A stretch of DNA of 64,000 bases from Annulohypoxylon bovei var. microspora (taxonomy: Eukaryota; Ascomycota; Sordariomycetes; Xylariales; Hypoxylaceae): the NCBI GenBank assembly GCA_022836615.1, contig MU405310.1, forward strand, positions 1 to 64,000, read 5' to 3'. Both the position numbers and the translations under genes were made by a program. Under the pieces are notes generated by a model. The model was not told the DNA's origin and ran no database searches. It saw only the letters and a list, made by a program, of their open reading frames with translations. Below are positions 22,251 through 35,700 of the stretch, piece after piece. Within the stretch, counting starts at the first letter, position 1, and every line of letters starts with the position of its first letter.

Positions 22251-25200
22251 CAGATATGCTCAAGAGTGATCGTCAGGCTCATTGTGCCCAAGGCGCAACA
22301 CTTAGTCGCCAAGCTGGACCTTGAATCCTTTAGCACTTGGGGTAGTGGAAACGCTTGATGCTGCCTTGGTTATGGAGCTATCGACCGCCCTGGAACTAAA
22401 CAATTTTAGTTCTATAACGGCGTGCCAAGGCAGCATAAAAGAAAAAAACTTCAACGACTTATGTTTTAACTACAGTTGCAAGTGTACATACTATCTAGCT
22501 CTAATAGCTCTCAGTCAAGGATGAACCTTTTAGAGCAACACCACGATCGCCACTGGCCCCCAAGCCCCGTGGGGACGTCAGGTCTTAAAAAGGGGTGTTT
22601 GTATTAGGAACCTTGGAATTTTCACGCTTCTCGCTTCGCTGCGGCCGAGAAGTCTAGAGTATGTACGTCCTATCTATTCTACTATATGACTATGCCGTGT
22701 CCCTTTGGAAGGGAGCATTGCCTAGAGGGAAATGGCGCGATAATTTTATAAGGATTATTAGAAACATTAGGAACGTTAGGGACATTAGATACTTATCAAT
22801 CACGGCCGAGGGATAGATCTGCTGAGAATGAGGCCATGGCTATGAAGTACCTACTCTATGGAGAAGCCGAAAACGGATTCACCTGCAGCACCATTCGCTA
22901 CATGCATAGCTGGGCACCTGGGCATGCGTAGCAACACTGGTGCAATGTAAGGAACCTATTTACGGTAGGCTTCATGTCGTACGGAAAATTACCAGGCAAG
23001 AGAGAATTCCGGCACGGCGCCGGGAGTCTCGGACATTGACTTCGTTTGAAAGTGAGAGCCGGCTGGTCTAGAGCGCGAGTCTTCTACCCATAGATCCATG
23101 GGTACTGTTATTTGCACGCACAGCGCCCAATCTCACTAAGACTACTCGAGACTGGTATACTGGCGAATCGAACGAGTTCCATGGCTTCCTAGATGCTTAC
23201 CTACACAGCAGTTAGTAAGTACGTAGCAGAAGCGAGAGGCTCGTTGGCGGATGGATGCCAGTGCAGTGGCTCAAGATTAGGGCCAATTGCACCATTCCGA
23301 GTTGCGTCAACGAAACCAATTTTCCCGCGCGAGACGCCGGACGGACAATCGATCCAATAAGCATCTGCCGGTTGGCGTCAACCCAATCCTGCCATATAAC
23401 TTCTACATAGCAGAGCTAGGGGTTCCTCTAATAGGCGTTTTACAAGTTATTGAAGTTCATGCTGACTTTCAATGGTCCGAACTGCTATGCATATACTAGT
23501 GGCCCGCTATGAAAGCTGTGAAGTCCTATCAAAGTTATGCTTTAGACGAAGAAGAGCCAGCTCAGGTACGAACGTGTGTTTATGCAAGGGGTTCCTGGGG
23601 GAGAGCCGTGCAGACCGTGCAGACCGTGCATCTGCATAACCAAATATCCACTAATACTACCTAGGTAATTACATATGTATGTATGTACAGTATGTACATA
23701 AAATAGATGGGTCATAGATGGGATAAATTTAGATACAGCACCAACCATGGCAGCCATGGATGATAGCCTTATTCACTAAAACATCATAAACCTGTTTTTA
23801 CATATTACGAATAACTCAGCCGAGACGCATACATGTAGTGAACATAGCAGCATAGTACTGATCACTGTACAAGTGCACATATCACATATCACCATAGATA
23901 TAGTTGTGGTAAACAGATAGACTATTGGCTGTGGATTGTGGATTGTAGACAGTGGACAAGAGAAACTTGGAAGAGTTTTCCCGTGTCTCGTAAGATGCCT
24001 AAGAAACACGGCAGGCCCCCAACATATCCAGACTCGAGTTTGTTTGGTTTGCGGTGTTCTATTGATGTTATTGTTATGCTTTGTTCTCCCTAAGCGTCCT
24101 TAAGCGAAGTTGAACAGTTTCAATTCAAATTTCTCATAAGCAGGCTGAAAAGTGTAAAAAATTTGTTGGGAATTTTCTAGGACAATGACAATGACAATGA
24201 CAAGAAGATCGAAAGATTGGAAATGCCACAGACGTTCCAGACCGAGGCAACCTCTACAAGGCAGCCAGGGCTATTCTACAGACAAGAAAGAAAAACGCCT
24301 AGCTGCTTGCCTAGGACTGTATGCAGAATCGGGTTGTCTTGCAAATTGTCTCTTAATGCGCCGGGCAACTCAAGGGCGTGTCCCTAATTCGGCTTCGCTT
24401 GTTTTTGCGAATGCGGTACGAAGCTATGATGGCATGTTTCAGGCCTCAAGAGAGATGAAAATTTTTCTTGCACTTCAGCCTCGATCAGAAATAGCTAGCT
24501 AACCAAAGAGCAGAAAACCCTTGACACAACATAGACCCATCATGCTTAGTCCGGTAAGCTTGTACGATGTAATCAATCCCATATTAAGAGCAATTACATC
24601 CAGTCAAGTTATTAATATGTAAAGTCTTTTGCGGCTAAGGCGGGGATGAAGGGCGTCGGTTGGAATAACGCCTCGTGAGGATGAACCACATATGGAATAT
24701 GACGTCGGTGTTAAGAGCTAAAGCCTTTCGTATGAGGTCTTCCAGTTCCACTCGTTCAATACGATACGACGGCAAGACAAGACACGACACTTGGGCTCTA
24801 ACAATTACATATTCAATTTGATGCGTTTTTATGCATCGTAAGTCGCCCTCCAGCGAGCTTGTTTCACCTCGGCTTACTAGAATAACAAGAGCCATACACA
24901 ATACTGGGTACGCGTTAATCAATTGAGGCCTACAACCGAGCATAGAGGGGGGCTCTTAGCCTCTTCCAGCTCTTTTGACTCTTTTATTAACCTGTCTCGT
25001 TACCAACTTTGAGAACGGAGCATATGCCGAGATGAGAAGGGTGACCCCCACAAGATTCGTCAATATCGACCCAGAGAAAAGATAATATAAACAATCTGCG
25101 TGGGAGAGAAAATAGGAACGAGGCGAAAAGCAATAATACTCCCCACGTAACTATATTGTAAATACAGTAAGTTGTAGATGTGATGCCATATTGCCTTATT

Positions 25201-28200
25201 ACCTTATCATCGCGAGTCTTTGATTTCTGTAAGATGTACATCTAAAAATTAATAAATCGATGCTCCACTATCCGACTACGTGTACCTATTTACCTAATTC
25301 GACAGACGTGGTACCTCTCCATCTAGATCAATTGGATATGGCACTATATTGCGCCTGTGATTCCAGAAGGTACCGTGCAGCTCATGTGTGTTGTTCCAAG
25401 CACTTGAGCAGCAAGAGCAACCTCTAAAGTTTCACCATTGATCTAAGCTATCTCGTTAACTTTCGCTTCAAGAGTTTAATATTGCTATGTATGTCACTAT
25501 GTACATATGTAAGCCATAGGGCTTCCTCTGTTAATGAGATTAAATGAAAATAGCAAGGGCGATCCATAGCTTTCGGGATATTTATCTCGAAATCTACCAA
25601 CCATATCCCTGGTACGCTGGCACGTCACTCCCCCAAGTGCCGTTAGCGCGAATGGTGTTACAGCACCTAAAAGCACCTAAAAAAGAAACATTCCATCCAA
25701 TTCTCTTTTGACGTGCAATCCAAGACCAAGACAATGGTGCCTCTATTAAAATTATGGAACTGGGCTTTTTCAATGCCACGGCATAGAGGTTCGGGGACAA
25801 GGACAACGGCTCTAATGTTGCATAATGTCTTCCCCGGGTCAATACCAAGTTCTTCAATTGGGACTCTAAGGGAACATTGAACTTCAAGGGAACACCAAGG
25901 GAACACTAAGGGACTTCCAACAATGCATCTCGGTACTCGTTCAATTACCGGTTTGAGATGTGTGTGCCCGCGAGATCTTATGTCTCTTCCCTTCCCGTCC
26001 CGGATTGTCTTCCGCGCCCCATCCCCCGTTCGACCTCAGATGTGCATATCCTTGGGGTTTGTGCTAGGGTTGCCGGGGAGTTCCCACCATTCCCACCATG
26101 ACACTATGGCCACCAAGTGCAGACCACTAGTTCTTCGTGAGCTACCGAGTCCACGTCTCTAAGATGGGAGGAAGTCGTCAATGCTTCCCTCGGGCGAATC
26201 CACGTCGACGACGTGTCAACCTAGGGAGATAGCCGGACTTCCAGAAACTCACCGACACCGGTCTGGATCCATCTTACTCCATCTATCATTTTACAGGCCT
26301 CGTTGGCTGAAAGGGTGAAAGGGCTGAACCAGTCGGGTCCGCTATCCACTTTAGACCACCTTAGAACTTGGCACTATCATTACTATCACTATCAAGGCAC
26401 GTTTCTTAAGGCCGCTGTTATGCCACGTTTCAGAGGCTTTTTTCCAACTGGTCTTCTTCGATGGAATGCGGGCCCCGCCCCGGTAGACATTGAAATAAGC
26501 CATGGCTAGTTTCTCCTCTGCCTTTTTCATTCGTCTACCTCCCTTCTACGGATTCTTCTAGCGTGGATATTTGTTTCATTGTCTGCATCGGAACCCACGT
26601 TAGAACAGCCAGATGGCCGCTCCACGATCTAGCTGCGTGCGTTCCTGAACTGTGCCAATGGCGGAAGGTCCCGATGGCATCAGCGAATGTCTTACTTGGG
26701 CTCCCACAACATCCGACTCGGCCGATGAGGCGTCGCCCAGTAATGATCCAGGCACCAGGGGCCGCCTTTTAGTAACAGCCGTTGCCGTGTGAGAGTACTA
26801 CATACCATGTAGTTCTGAGAGGCTCTTAGGTAAGGGGAGATGGGAGGACATGCAATCGGATGGGTTCCCAGCCGTTCCACGCAAACAGTCTCAAATCGTG
26901 ATTAATTCTCCGCCTGGGTTACGTCTGTGTCCCGCCGTGCCTGTGTGCCGGTGATGGAGACCGGCTTCATACAGTACATCCCTAGATGTTAACCAAAACC
27001 ACGAGATTTCACACCGGTCTGCCGAGAGAAAAGAATGAAGACCCTCTTTCAGATCCGTCGGACCCACAGCGGATGACTCATCTATGCCTGCTAGTGAATC
27101 GAGTGAGTCTTAAAGTTGGGTTTCACGCAAATGGGAAATTTTCAGAAACCCATCAGCCCGCCTCGTTCCCATTCCACGGCTGCGTTTCCGTCGTTGACCC
27201 ATTTCCATCCTGGAATGCCTACAGTGTTACTGACGCACTATCAAACAAACCTGTCGCTACCTCGACATCCTCACAGTTTGTCACGGCGAGAAACGGAAAT
27301 TGCAGTTCTACAGCAGGTGACTCATCTGCCTACGCAGTCAAGGAATGTTTTCTGCCTCGTTTCGATGGAGGGGAGTCTAGTTGACGTCGTTACAAGGGCA
27401 TTCGTTGCCGGTTTTTACACAGGTGGAGATTTCTAATGACCTTGATTCTACCCTGGCATTCGGAAACCGGATATTGATCCAGTGAGAGCTTCAGTTGTTC
27501 AGTTGAGCTTGAATTTGCTTCGGATTAATTCATATGGTAGGGCAATCTCTCTTGTTTCTGACATGATTACTTCGGTGGCTTTGCGCCATGCATGAATTTG
27601 CAACGAAGTGGGTTTGAATGCTGTCAATTGTAATAAGGCTGGTCAGCACACTTACGAATCTTCCATCGGTGTACCGGTATTTTGGGATTCAATGGAGTTG
27701 TTTCATTCCAGACCTTGTCGCATTGGAAATACCGAATACCGATCCTATATGGTCATGGCTTTTACTTTATCGCGACACTACAAGCTCCAGTCATCTTTAA
27801 ATCTACACCTACTTCAAGGGGTCGTAATCGACATTCGCAGAATATGTACTCAATGGGGGTTCTCATTTAGAGCCGCACCCTCCTACCCCATGCTTAGACT
27901 ACACTGAACAGGGAATAGGACAGGTTAGCTGCAAGCCACCACATCTTCCCGCTCGGCATACATAGCTGTTACGGCCAGACCAACAGCTTGTCGTGCATTC
28001 GAATATGCCATTAGATGATATCAAAGTCTCGCTTATGCTGCGTCGAGCCGAGCGTTCTGCTGCAGGATCGCCCGAGGTTGTCTATCACTCGCTGCCGTAC
28101 AACCATCTCTCCAAAAAGCTCTTTAGGGGATCGACCGGTCAATTCGTCGATGGCCGAGGACCGGCGCTTTGGGCAATTGTACCGTACGTTGGCGGGAAAA

Positions 28201-29626
28201 GGTTGTCGATCTGCCAAGTACGATAATACCCCTGACCGCGCCAGAAAATCCTGCACGCAATTCAGATTTACTCGCAGATAGTGTGCTTATTGTTCTAAAA
28301 AGGGGAACCGACTGCACGAGCCGAGCCTCAACACGAGATGGCAGAAAATCTTTACGGCTGAGGTTTAGCGCCCAGGTTGCTCTGTCATTACATGGCCTCA
28401 TAACGGTTCTGACCGGGTACGTTTGAGGTCGACGGTGGTATTGATCTGAGCGCGGATCTCGTCCGATGGTTCATTGCATGGATTCATCTCTGGTCGCCAT
28501 TCCGTGCTCGCAGCGCAGCATGAAAGGATTGCAGATTTGGGGGTGCGGTCGAGAACGAAGAGATTGCGTCCTGTCCCCCGTGAAGCAACGTCTATCTAAC
28601 GAAGTCGCATTGGCGATGTGCGATACTATGCGTCGCGCAGAGGGAATGACTAGACAACCCTTAATGTAAGTTTTTTTCCTTTATTTTTGCTCGGTGAGTC
28701 CCTGTCGGTTCTCGTTGTGAAACATCGGCGTTAGAATAACGGCCCCCAAGTGCCTTGATCTGCAACCGGGTATATTCATCATTCTCGGCGAGAGAGGAAG
28801 GAGGTTATTACATACCTAATGTTAGGTGGGATTGTTGGTCACGTCTTGAACAATTCGTGACTTAATCTTTCGATCATCATCATCGGGCGATCCGATGCTT
28901 CATCACCAGAACACCCTTGCTCTAAAACCTACCTACCAAGGGTACGCAAAATGCGGGCCGTCCCCTGGCACCCATCTGCGGGATCATCCCGTCATCTCCC
29001 CGTTCCAACGCTATGCCATTTGTGGCTCGAACACATTTCGGCAGCAAGAAAAAAAAAATCAAGGAGAACACATTTTCTTCTTCGGTGTTATCCGTCGCCA
29101 ACCTTGCATCATCAGGTGCCATTCATCGTCCACTTCAATCTTTAGAATACTACCTCCGCGCTGCACCTAGTTTCAATTGTCTCTCGCGACGGTTACTTGG
29201 GTTGCTTTCGTTCACCGCGGGTCTCATCCCCTATTATCTCGGGGTACGTTATGCATAATACATGCCTACATACGATAATACTACTACTAGTTCGTAGCGC
29301 TTCGGTAGACACCAGGATCGGTATGGTTGTCTCGTTCGGATCAAGGCGAAAAAATTAATGTCTTAGCCGAGCTCTGGTTCAATCTTGCAATCTATTCCAA
29401 ATATCCCCCCCTCCCTTGACTGGTGATTAGGCGAACGCCTACCGCGACTATCAGAACGCGCGGCGCGCAGATTGGGGAGAGAGTGGTAGTGCCGACGAGC
29501 GCGCCTCAGTTATATACAAATCATGCCATAAATTGTTTTCCCCCTGCTCTGCTCTGGCCTGCCTTGCAAATTTCCGATCTGAGATCTTTCCGTCCCGTGC
29601 TTATCTGCCATCTGCCATCTGCCATT
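22251..29626. other. Gene-poor region, about 7.4 kb
   Basis: No recognisable protein, tRNA or rRNA was found on either strand. The longest ATG frame is 132 codons (26986-27384, plus) with no family resemblance. A nested inverted repeat lies at 22359-22435. A short tandem GTGCAGACC sits near 23610 and TACCTAGGTA at 23658-23667. The 25.9-28.7 kb part is not A/T-rich and could hold a non-coding RNA or a fast-evolving gene. I cannot support one. Confidence 0.5.
22359..22435. repeat. Nested inverted repeat (hairpin-forming)
   Basis: Outer arms TGCTGCCTTGG (22359-22369) and CCAAGGCAGCA (22425-22435) are perfectly complementary. Inside them lies a second stem, GAACTAAA (22393-22400) with TTTAGTTC (22405-22412), and a 4-nt loop. 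It could fold in RNA or as a cruciform. No function is known to me. Confidence 0.6.
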
Positions 29627-31376
29627 CTACGGCGCCACCCGCTGCAGGGCCTCGAAGCCCCTGGCGACCGCGTCCTCGCCGCCGGCCGCCTCGATCTCGT
29701 ACTCGAGGTCGGGCTGGGCCTCGCGGTACAGCACGTTGGGCTCGCTGGCCATCTTGAAGTTGCACGCGGCCTCCTCGTCGGTAATAATATTCTTCGGGAT
29801 GCCGTTGGCGGCGGCGGCCTCGACCTGCAATTGCATCGCGCACGCGCGGTCCAGCAGCCCGAACATGAAGCCCGCCTCGTCGACCGTGTGGCCCACCGTC
29901 AGCAGCCCGTGGTTCATGAGCACCACACCCTTGTTCCGAGACCCCAGGGCGGAGGCGATGTTCTCACCTTCCTCCGCCGCGAAGACGATGCCCCCGTACC
30001 GCGCGTAGACGGCGTGCGCGTTGTGGAAATTGCACACGTCTAGACGGGGGGTTGGTTAGCGTATGTCGAATCTGTAAAATGTGCTAGGTATGATAGGTAG
30101 GTATACTAGGTATGTATGTGTGCATGCAAGCCCGTCCCAATCCAGACAGCGCAATGCCGCCCATCTTCTGTTTCGAGGATAGAGCAAAGCGGAAGGCAGA
30201 TGGGTGGGGAGACCGGGGGGCGACTCCTCCGGAGCAGCTCCGAGAGTGGCACGTATGTATGCGTCCCATATAATACCCAGCTGTACCTTTGCAAGTTCTT
30301 CCGCCCCGGCGCAGGTACGATGCAAAAAAAAAAATAACAGCGGTTCGAGACAGGGACGGATGGCGAAAGGGGGATTGTGATGTGATGGATAGGATTTGGC
30401 CGGTGGGGCTTACGTACCTTGGTTCAGCATCTCCAGGGGTCGCGCAAATACGCTCCAGGCTCGGCCTGCGTTGGAGTGGGCGTGGCATCTTTGGACGGAA
30501 AAGTTTGGTTAGCGATATCTCTTTTTCGGGTTTTCTTCACTCCTTTTTTTCAAAGGTTTTTTCTTTCTTCTGCCGTTGCAGTGATGTGCGAATCCCTCAT
30601 GCGAGGCTCGGTCGGCGCTAAGCTATGCCTGCCTGCTCTGCCTCTTTTCGGTTTACCGACGGAGATTCCTTCATGCGTCTGCCCAGGGCATAACATGCGA
30701 GGCGCGCCGGATGCGGCTAGAGGGGCTACGTGTTCTGGTAAGGAGGGCAACTTACACGGCGTGGATGTCGTCCGGCCGCCGCTTGTGCACGGCGGAGTGG
30801 ATCAGGTAGCCTGCGGAGTTGGCGGGCCGCGACGTGTTCCCCCCGACGACCTTGCCGGTGGCGATGTCGAGGCAGATCATGTCGCCGGCTGTCAACATGC
30901 CATAGTGGCGGCCTAGCGGGTTCATCCACATGAACCCGTTGAACTCCGGGTCCCGCACCGAAATGTGTCTACGAGGTACGAGGTTAGCGGTTTGGTTTCC
31001 CCTGAGTAGGCCCTGTGCAGAGAGACGAGGGGTCTTAGGCGCTTGGACTGGCACAAAACCTGACGGAGGTTTGATGCCTGTCGACTGGTAGGAACTATGG
31101 AGTATGCATGACTTACCCCGACATCCCCTCGGTGAAGCCGCTGCGTGCGAAGACGCGGAATGTAGCAGCCATGTGCACGAGGATGTGCCTCCGGTGAGAG
31201 GTATAGGTCGGGAAAGTAGGTATCCCTGGCATCACCATCCCGTGCGAGATGGCTTCCAAAGGAGTCAACTCCTTGCCTTCCACGACGGCCGGCTTAGCAG
31301 CCTCCACCGGCTTATCTTGGCCTTTGAGCGTCGAGATGCTCGAGACAATTTCTGTTGCGATCGCTGAAGGGGCCAT
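29627..31376 (-). CDS. Class II aldolase/adducin-domain protein
   Basis: Exons on the minus strand are 31376-31117, 30968-30756, 30488-30418 and 30039-29627, giving 318 residues. The fold signature is clear: SGHISVRDPE, HKRRPDDIHAVCHAHSNAGR with the metal-binding HAH, and VLMNHGLLTVGHTVDEA with a third histidine. Family members include fuculose and ribulose phosphate aldolases, methylthioribulose-phosphate dehydratase and many fungal proteins of unknown substrate, so the reaction cannot be named. The two large introns are 267 and 378 nt. Coding parts are strongly GC-rich while the introns are less so. There is no targeting signal. Confidence 0.88.
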
Positions 31377-32738
31377 GATTTCTTGTGATGGTAAACAATA
31401 ATCTACAGTAATGTGATCTTTCTTGAGTGCTTGATTATACTAATAGTGTAGATAACTCAAAAGAACGCGTCATCCAACACAACCTGTTGTATTATACAGC
31501 GAGAGATAGCAGCCGTACTTAGAGGGCGCCAACCAAGTGATAAGTTCCCGCTCCGAGGTGGAGTAGAAGTAACATAACGAAGCTCCCCCGCAGGAAAGGT
31601 GTCGAATACGATCCATACAGCTATCGCCTATTACCAACGGACATCTCACGGATTTAACTTACACATAGATAGATACGTTACGCACAAATTTCTAAATAAG
31701 CCGGAGTTATTGTACAGATCTGTATTGAGGCTTACTAGCTTTTAAGATGCAGTGCGATGAGATAAAAAAAAATCGCATCTTTAGGCATAGTTAGAGAAGT
31801 CATCAAACAAACCTAGCTCTAGCTATATGATATCGTCACGTCCTCCCGAGCCCCGCCTTTGCCATTCCGGAATCGGCCGGGCCTTAGACGGGAGGACGCA
31901 GATAAGGAACGAAGTCGGATGGGTCCTTCCGCCGGTGCGGTGCCGATGGCCTACTTGATTTGGAAAGCGGATTATAATTGGTTACTTACCTAGGTAGATT
32001 AGAAGTATAAAGATGCTCGACTTTTGATGTGTGTAGGTTGCTGTGTGTAAGTAACCTCACTCTAGAATTCACGTAGTAGCAAATCATTTCACCCGCAAAG
32101 CAAAAAAACTCTTATTATTCCGAACAAGCGATTCCCGGAGGCCAACCCTGTCAGTTCGCCATTGACTACCTAGCTAGAAACGAGAAAAGGAGATCACGTT
32201 CGGGATATAAACAGAATAGCGTCTATCCCCCTAACTTTTTGCCTCGCTTAGGCGCACTGCTAAACCTCCCATTCCTTAACGATTGCCATCTCCTCCGATG
32301 CCACCGCATATATGCATTTCTCCGTCATTCCTCACTATCACCCCTTTTTTGGTTCATCTCCATCAAGCCGATAACATAACCTCATTCGTCCGACTATTAG
32401 GTCTTCAGCAGGTTTAGACTCCGGGTCGAGAGAAAGCACAACTAGCTACGCAATTCTCTCAGGCCGCATACTAGCTAACCCTTGAAAAATAGTTGTAGTG
32501 GTTGGCCATGGCAGTTCTATTTTGGTATCACGTACAAAAATATAATAGAAAGGCACTTAAAGACGTGACAGAAAGTATAAGGTCAAAGCCTTATTAATCT
32601 CACCCGAGTGCCTTCGGGAGGGTTTCAGAGACCATAAACGTCCCATCCATCGAAATGGTCGACCTCCGTCCGTCCGGGCAAGTCCAGTGTGCTCGAGGAG
32701 TGCTGAGGAGCGAATTCATTTCTAAATTCTTGTCGTAG
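31377..32738. other. Intergenic region between aldolase-type gene and CRM1
   Basis: Both neighbours are on the minus strand, so the left part should be the promoter of the aldolase-type gene and the right part the CRM1 3' UTR. No frame of interest is present. TACCTAGGTA occurs at 31987-31996. Confidence 0.45.
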
Positions 32739-35700
32739 TCACAACTCGTCATCCTCGGCCTCAATTTCTGAAGGCTTTAGCAAGCCTCCGACCTTTGCCC
32801 TTCGTTCATGCTCGGCAGTAAGCTTGTCGCGAGCTTCTTGCTCTTTCTCAACAATGAAGAGTTCCGCGTTGTCACCAGCGAATTCCTTGAGGGAGATCAA
32901 GAAGTCTCGAACCTGGAGTCGGAACTTCTCATACGAAGCGTTTAGCGTAAAAAGGCATTCGATGAATGCACCGATCTGAGCACTGGAGACCAAGTTAGCT
33001 TTCGTGGTATTCAAATTCAATTACAAAAGTGCTTACATCTGGAGATTGGGGAAGGCATTGCGCAGAAGACCTCCGATAAACTCAGCAAGGAAATCCTTGT
33101 TACTTGTGCCAGCTGGAGCTTGATCCGTGTAGACCGGCCCTTGGATCTTTGGCGTGGAACCGTCTGCGGGGAGCACGAAGTAGAACATGCGCATTAATAA
33201 CAAGGATTGGGTCTTGAAACCAGCTTTGTGATCCGGATCCGTCAAGACGAAGAACACATCCTGCAGGATACCAATAAAAAACTGCTGGAAGAAGGCATTG
33301 GAGGTTTGCACATCAGTCTTCTCGGCAATGTTCGTAACAAGCTCAAGACACATGTTAAGACCGGCACCTTCAACGTCGCGGTTGTCGTGCTTGCTGGCCC
33401 ACATGCAAGCATCGATGACGAACTTAAACTGGCGGTTATCGAGTTTAAGCAGTGCAGGGAAACAGTGTAGATTAATGGCTCTAAGCAGGTTAAAGAACTC
33501 TACCCGATGCTCGGGGAACTCGGAGAAGTCCTTGTTGATCATCTCGAGAGTACATTCGAAGACATTCTGCATGATAATCGGTACTTGATCTTCCATAAGA
33601 CCCTGTATACGATTAGCGACATCCCAAGCCTGTGACTCCTTCTAGTTTACTTACCGTAAGTCTCGTGATGATGGTGGACATTGCCTTCAGGACCTCAGCG
33701 TCCCGGGCCCCTGGGACGTTGCGGTTGTAGTCTACCAACACGGAATCAAGAAGTTGTGGCACCATTTGCTGACGAATTGCTTGTAGATCTTCTGCTTTAT
33801 CAACATAGCCCTCAATTAATTTCAAGATTTCCTTCTTGATGGTTCTCAGACCCCGAACCTTGGGCATACGGGGAGCAAGCTCGCCTATTTCAACAAGTTA
33901 GCTTATATCGCTTAGAGGTGAGGGCAGTGTAGAATTACCATCACGAGCGACGGACTCGGAGATAAGTTGGCTAGTAGCACGATACATCTGTAGCATGTCC
34001 AGATATATCCTACCGATCTGCGGGCCAAAGTAAGGTCCAATCGAAGAGCAAGCTGATACGTTGGTCTTCATAATGTTCCCGATAATCTTGATCGTATCGG
34101 CATCCTGCAGAATCTGGGGATCTTGGGTGGCTGCTCTAATAATTTCGTCCCAGGCTGCATTGGGGGCATTCATGAGTTCCGCAAGTAGTCTCTCTTGCTG
34201 GTGTTTGTTACCCTGTGCAGCAACCATATATCCGCAAGCTTCGTAAAACGTGTGGACTTGCTGGGGCGTAAGATCGCATGTGATGCGCTGTAGATTGCGA
34301 ATGATCTCTTCAATAAAGGGCTCACTCTCGCTAGGTTGCAGAGCCACGAAGTGTCGTCGACACTGTCTTGCGATCTTAATGAACGTGTCACAGGCCATGT
34401 CCTGCACTCCTATAATAAGATTAGCTGTTGCTCTCAGTACCTGGATCGACCAACTTACCTTCATGCGACTCATGCATGAATTCAAAAAGCTTATTGACAA
34501 CCGTCTTAAGGAACTTCCAATGCGCCTTTAAGAAACGTGGATATTGACCAACAATGTACATGATATTGCTGGCTACAACAGCCTTGTTGTCCTTGCCACG
34601 CTTCATCTCCGTGAGTCCGAGGAGATCCTTAATAACAGTAACGAGGAATCGTTTCTCGGTTTCCTCGTTCATCGCGAGAGATATCGAGCCGATGGCCCAG
34701 CATAGGACGTTACAGTTGTGCCACGACCATTCGGTACCGTCGACCTGTTTCTGGAGCTTTTCGGTCATGATTGTTTCAGTGTCTACGACATCAAGATGCG
34801 TCAAGTATACAAGGCACTCTCTTATAGTTTTGTATAGCTGCACCGTGTCGCTCTCCTTCACAAACTCGCGCACAATTTCACCTTCGTCGTTTTCGACGAT
34901 GAGAACCTCCTCGGGCCGTACCATCTTCTCAATCATAACTACGCGAAGGTTTGATAGGACCTCCTTGTACTTGTGCATTCGTAGAGGGAAGTTTTGTAAT
35001 AGGCTTGGGTTGACTGCTCCACTAGCCGAGTTGTTGCCCATCATGAGCGGGTTCATCTCTGCTAAGGGTGCCGTTTGCATCTCCTCGTACAGCTCCTGGA
35101 CCAGCTTGAGCCAGTAGTCTAGACAAATCTTAAAGATTTCACGGTCTTCAATTTGAGAAATTCGGATAAGGTAAAAATGGCCATGCGTGAGGAAGTCTCG
35201 GTTTGGTAGGTTTTCGACAAGCTGAATACGAAGTAAGCAAATATAATATATCTCACAGCGATCTCCAGAATAAACTTACGTCAACATGCTGGCCAAAGAA
35301 GTTGCACAAGAATAGTGCTAGCTCCTGAAGAAATTCCTGGTCCTTGGAATTACTCTGAGGATAGGTGCTCTTGAGGTTGAGATCTAAGGGAACGATACCG
35401 GCGATGGTCGTCAACACATCAACGAACATCTTCACTAGCTGCTCGCTGTATGCATTCGGTTGCCCTGGTCCACCAGTCACTAGACCGCCGATCTCAGTGA
35501 ACACTTGCAAGGTGACGTTACGAAATTCGGGAACTTCGAGGAATCGTGTGCGCAAGGTTTCGATGAGTGATGTCTCAAATATGTACCCCAGCGGAATCCA
35601 GTTGCAAAAGCGAAGCAGTGTTTCCAGAGTAGCCTTCACCAAACTAGCTTGGTTTGCCGAAGTAAGAATCTCCTGACATAGCTGAAAGATCTGCGAAAAC

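Noticed and set aside
24185..24502. 105-codon frame beginning MTMTMT
   Set aside because: Starts in a short ACAATG repeat and shows no coding character.
26986..27384. 132-codon plus-strand frame in the gene-poor region
   Set aside because: No recognisable motif, no neighbouring exons and overlapping random frames in other phases. It could be an orphan gene, but the sequence alone does not support it.
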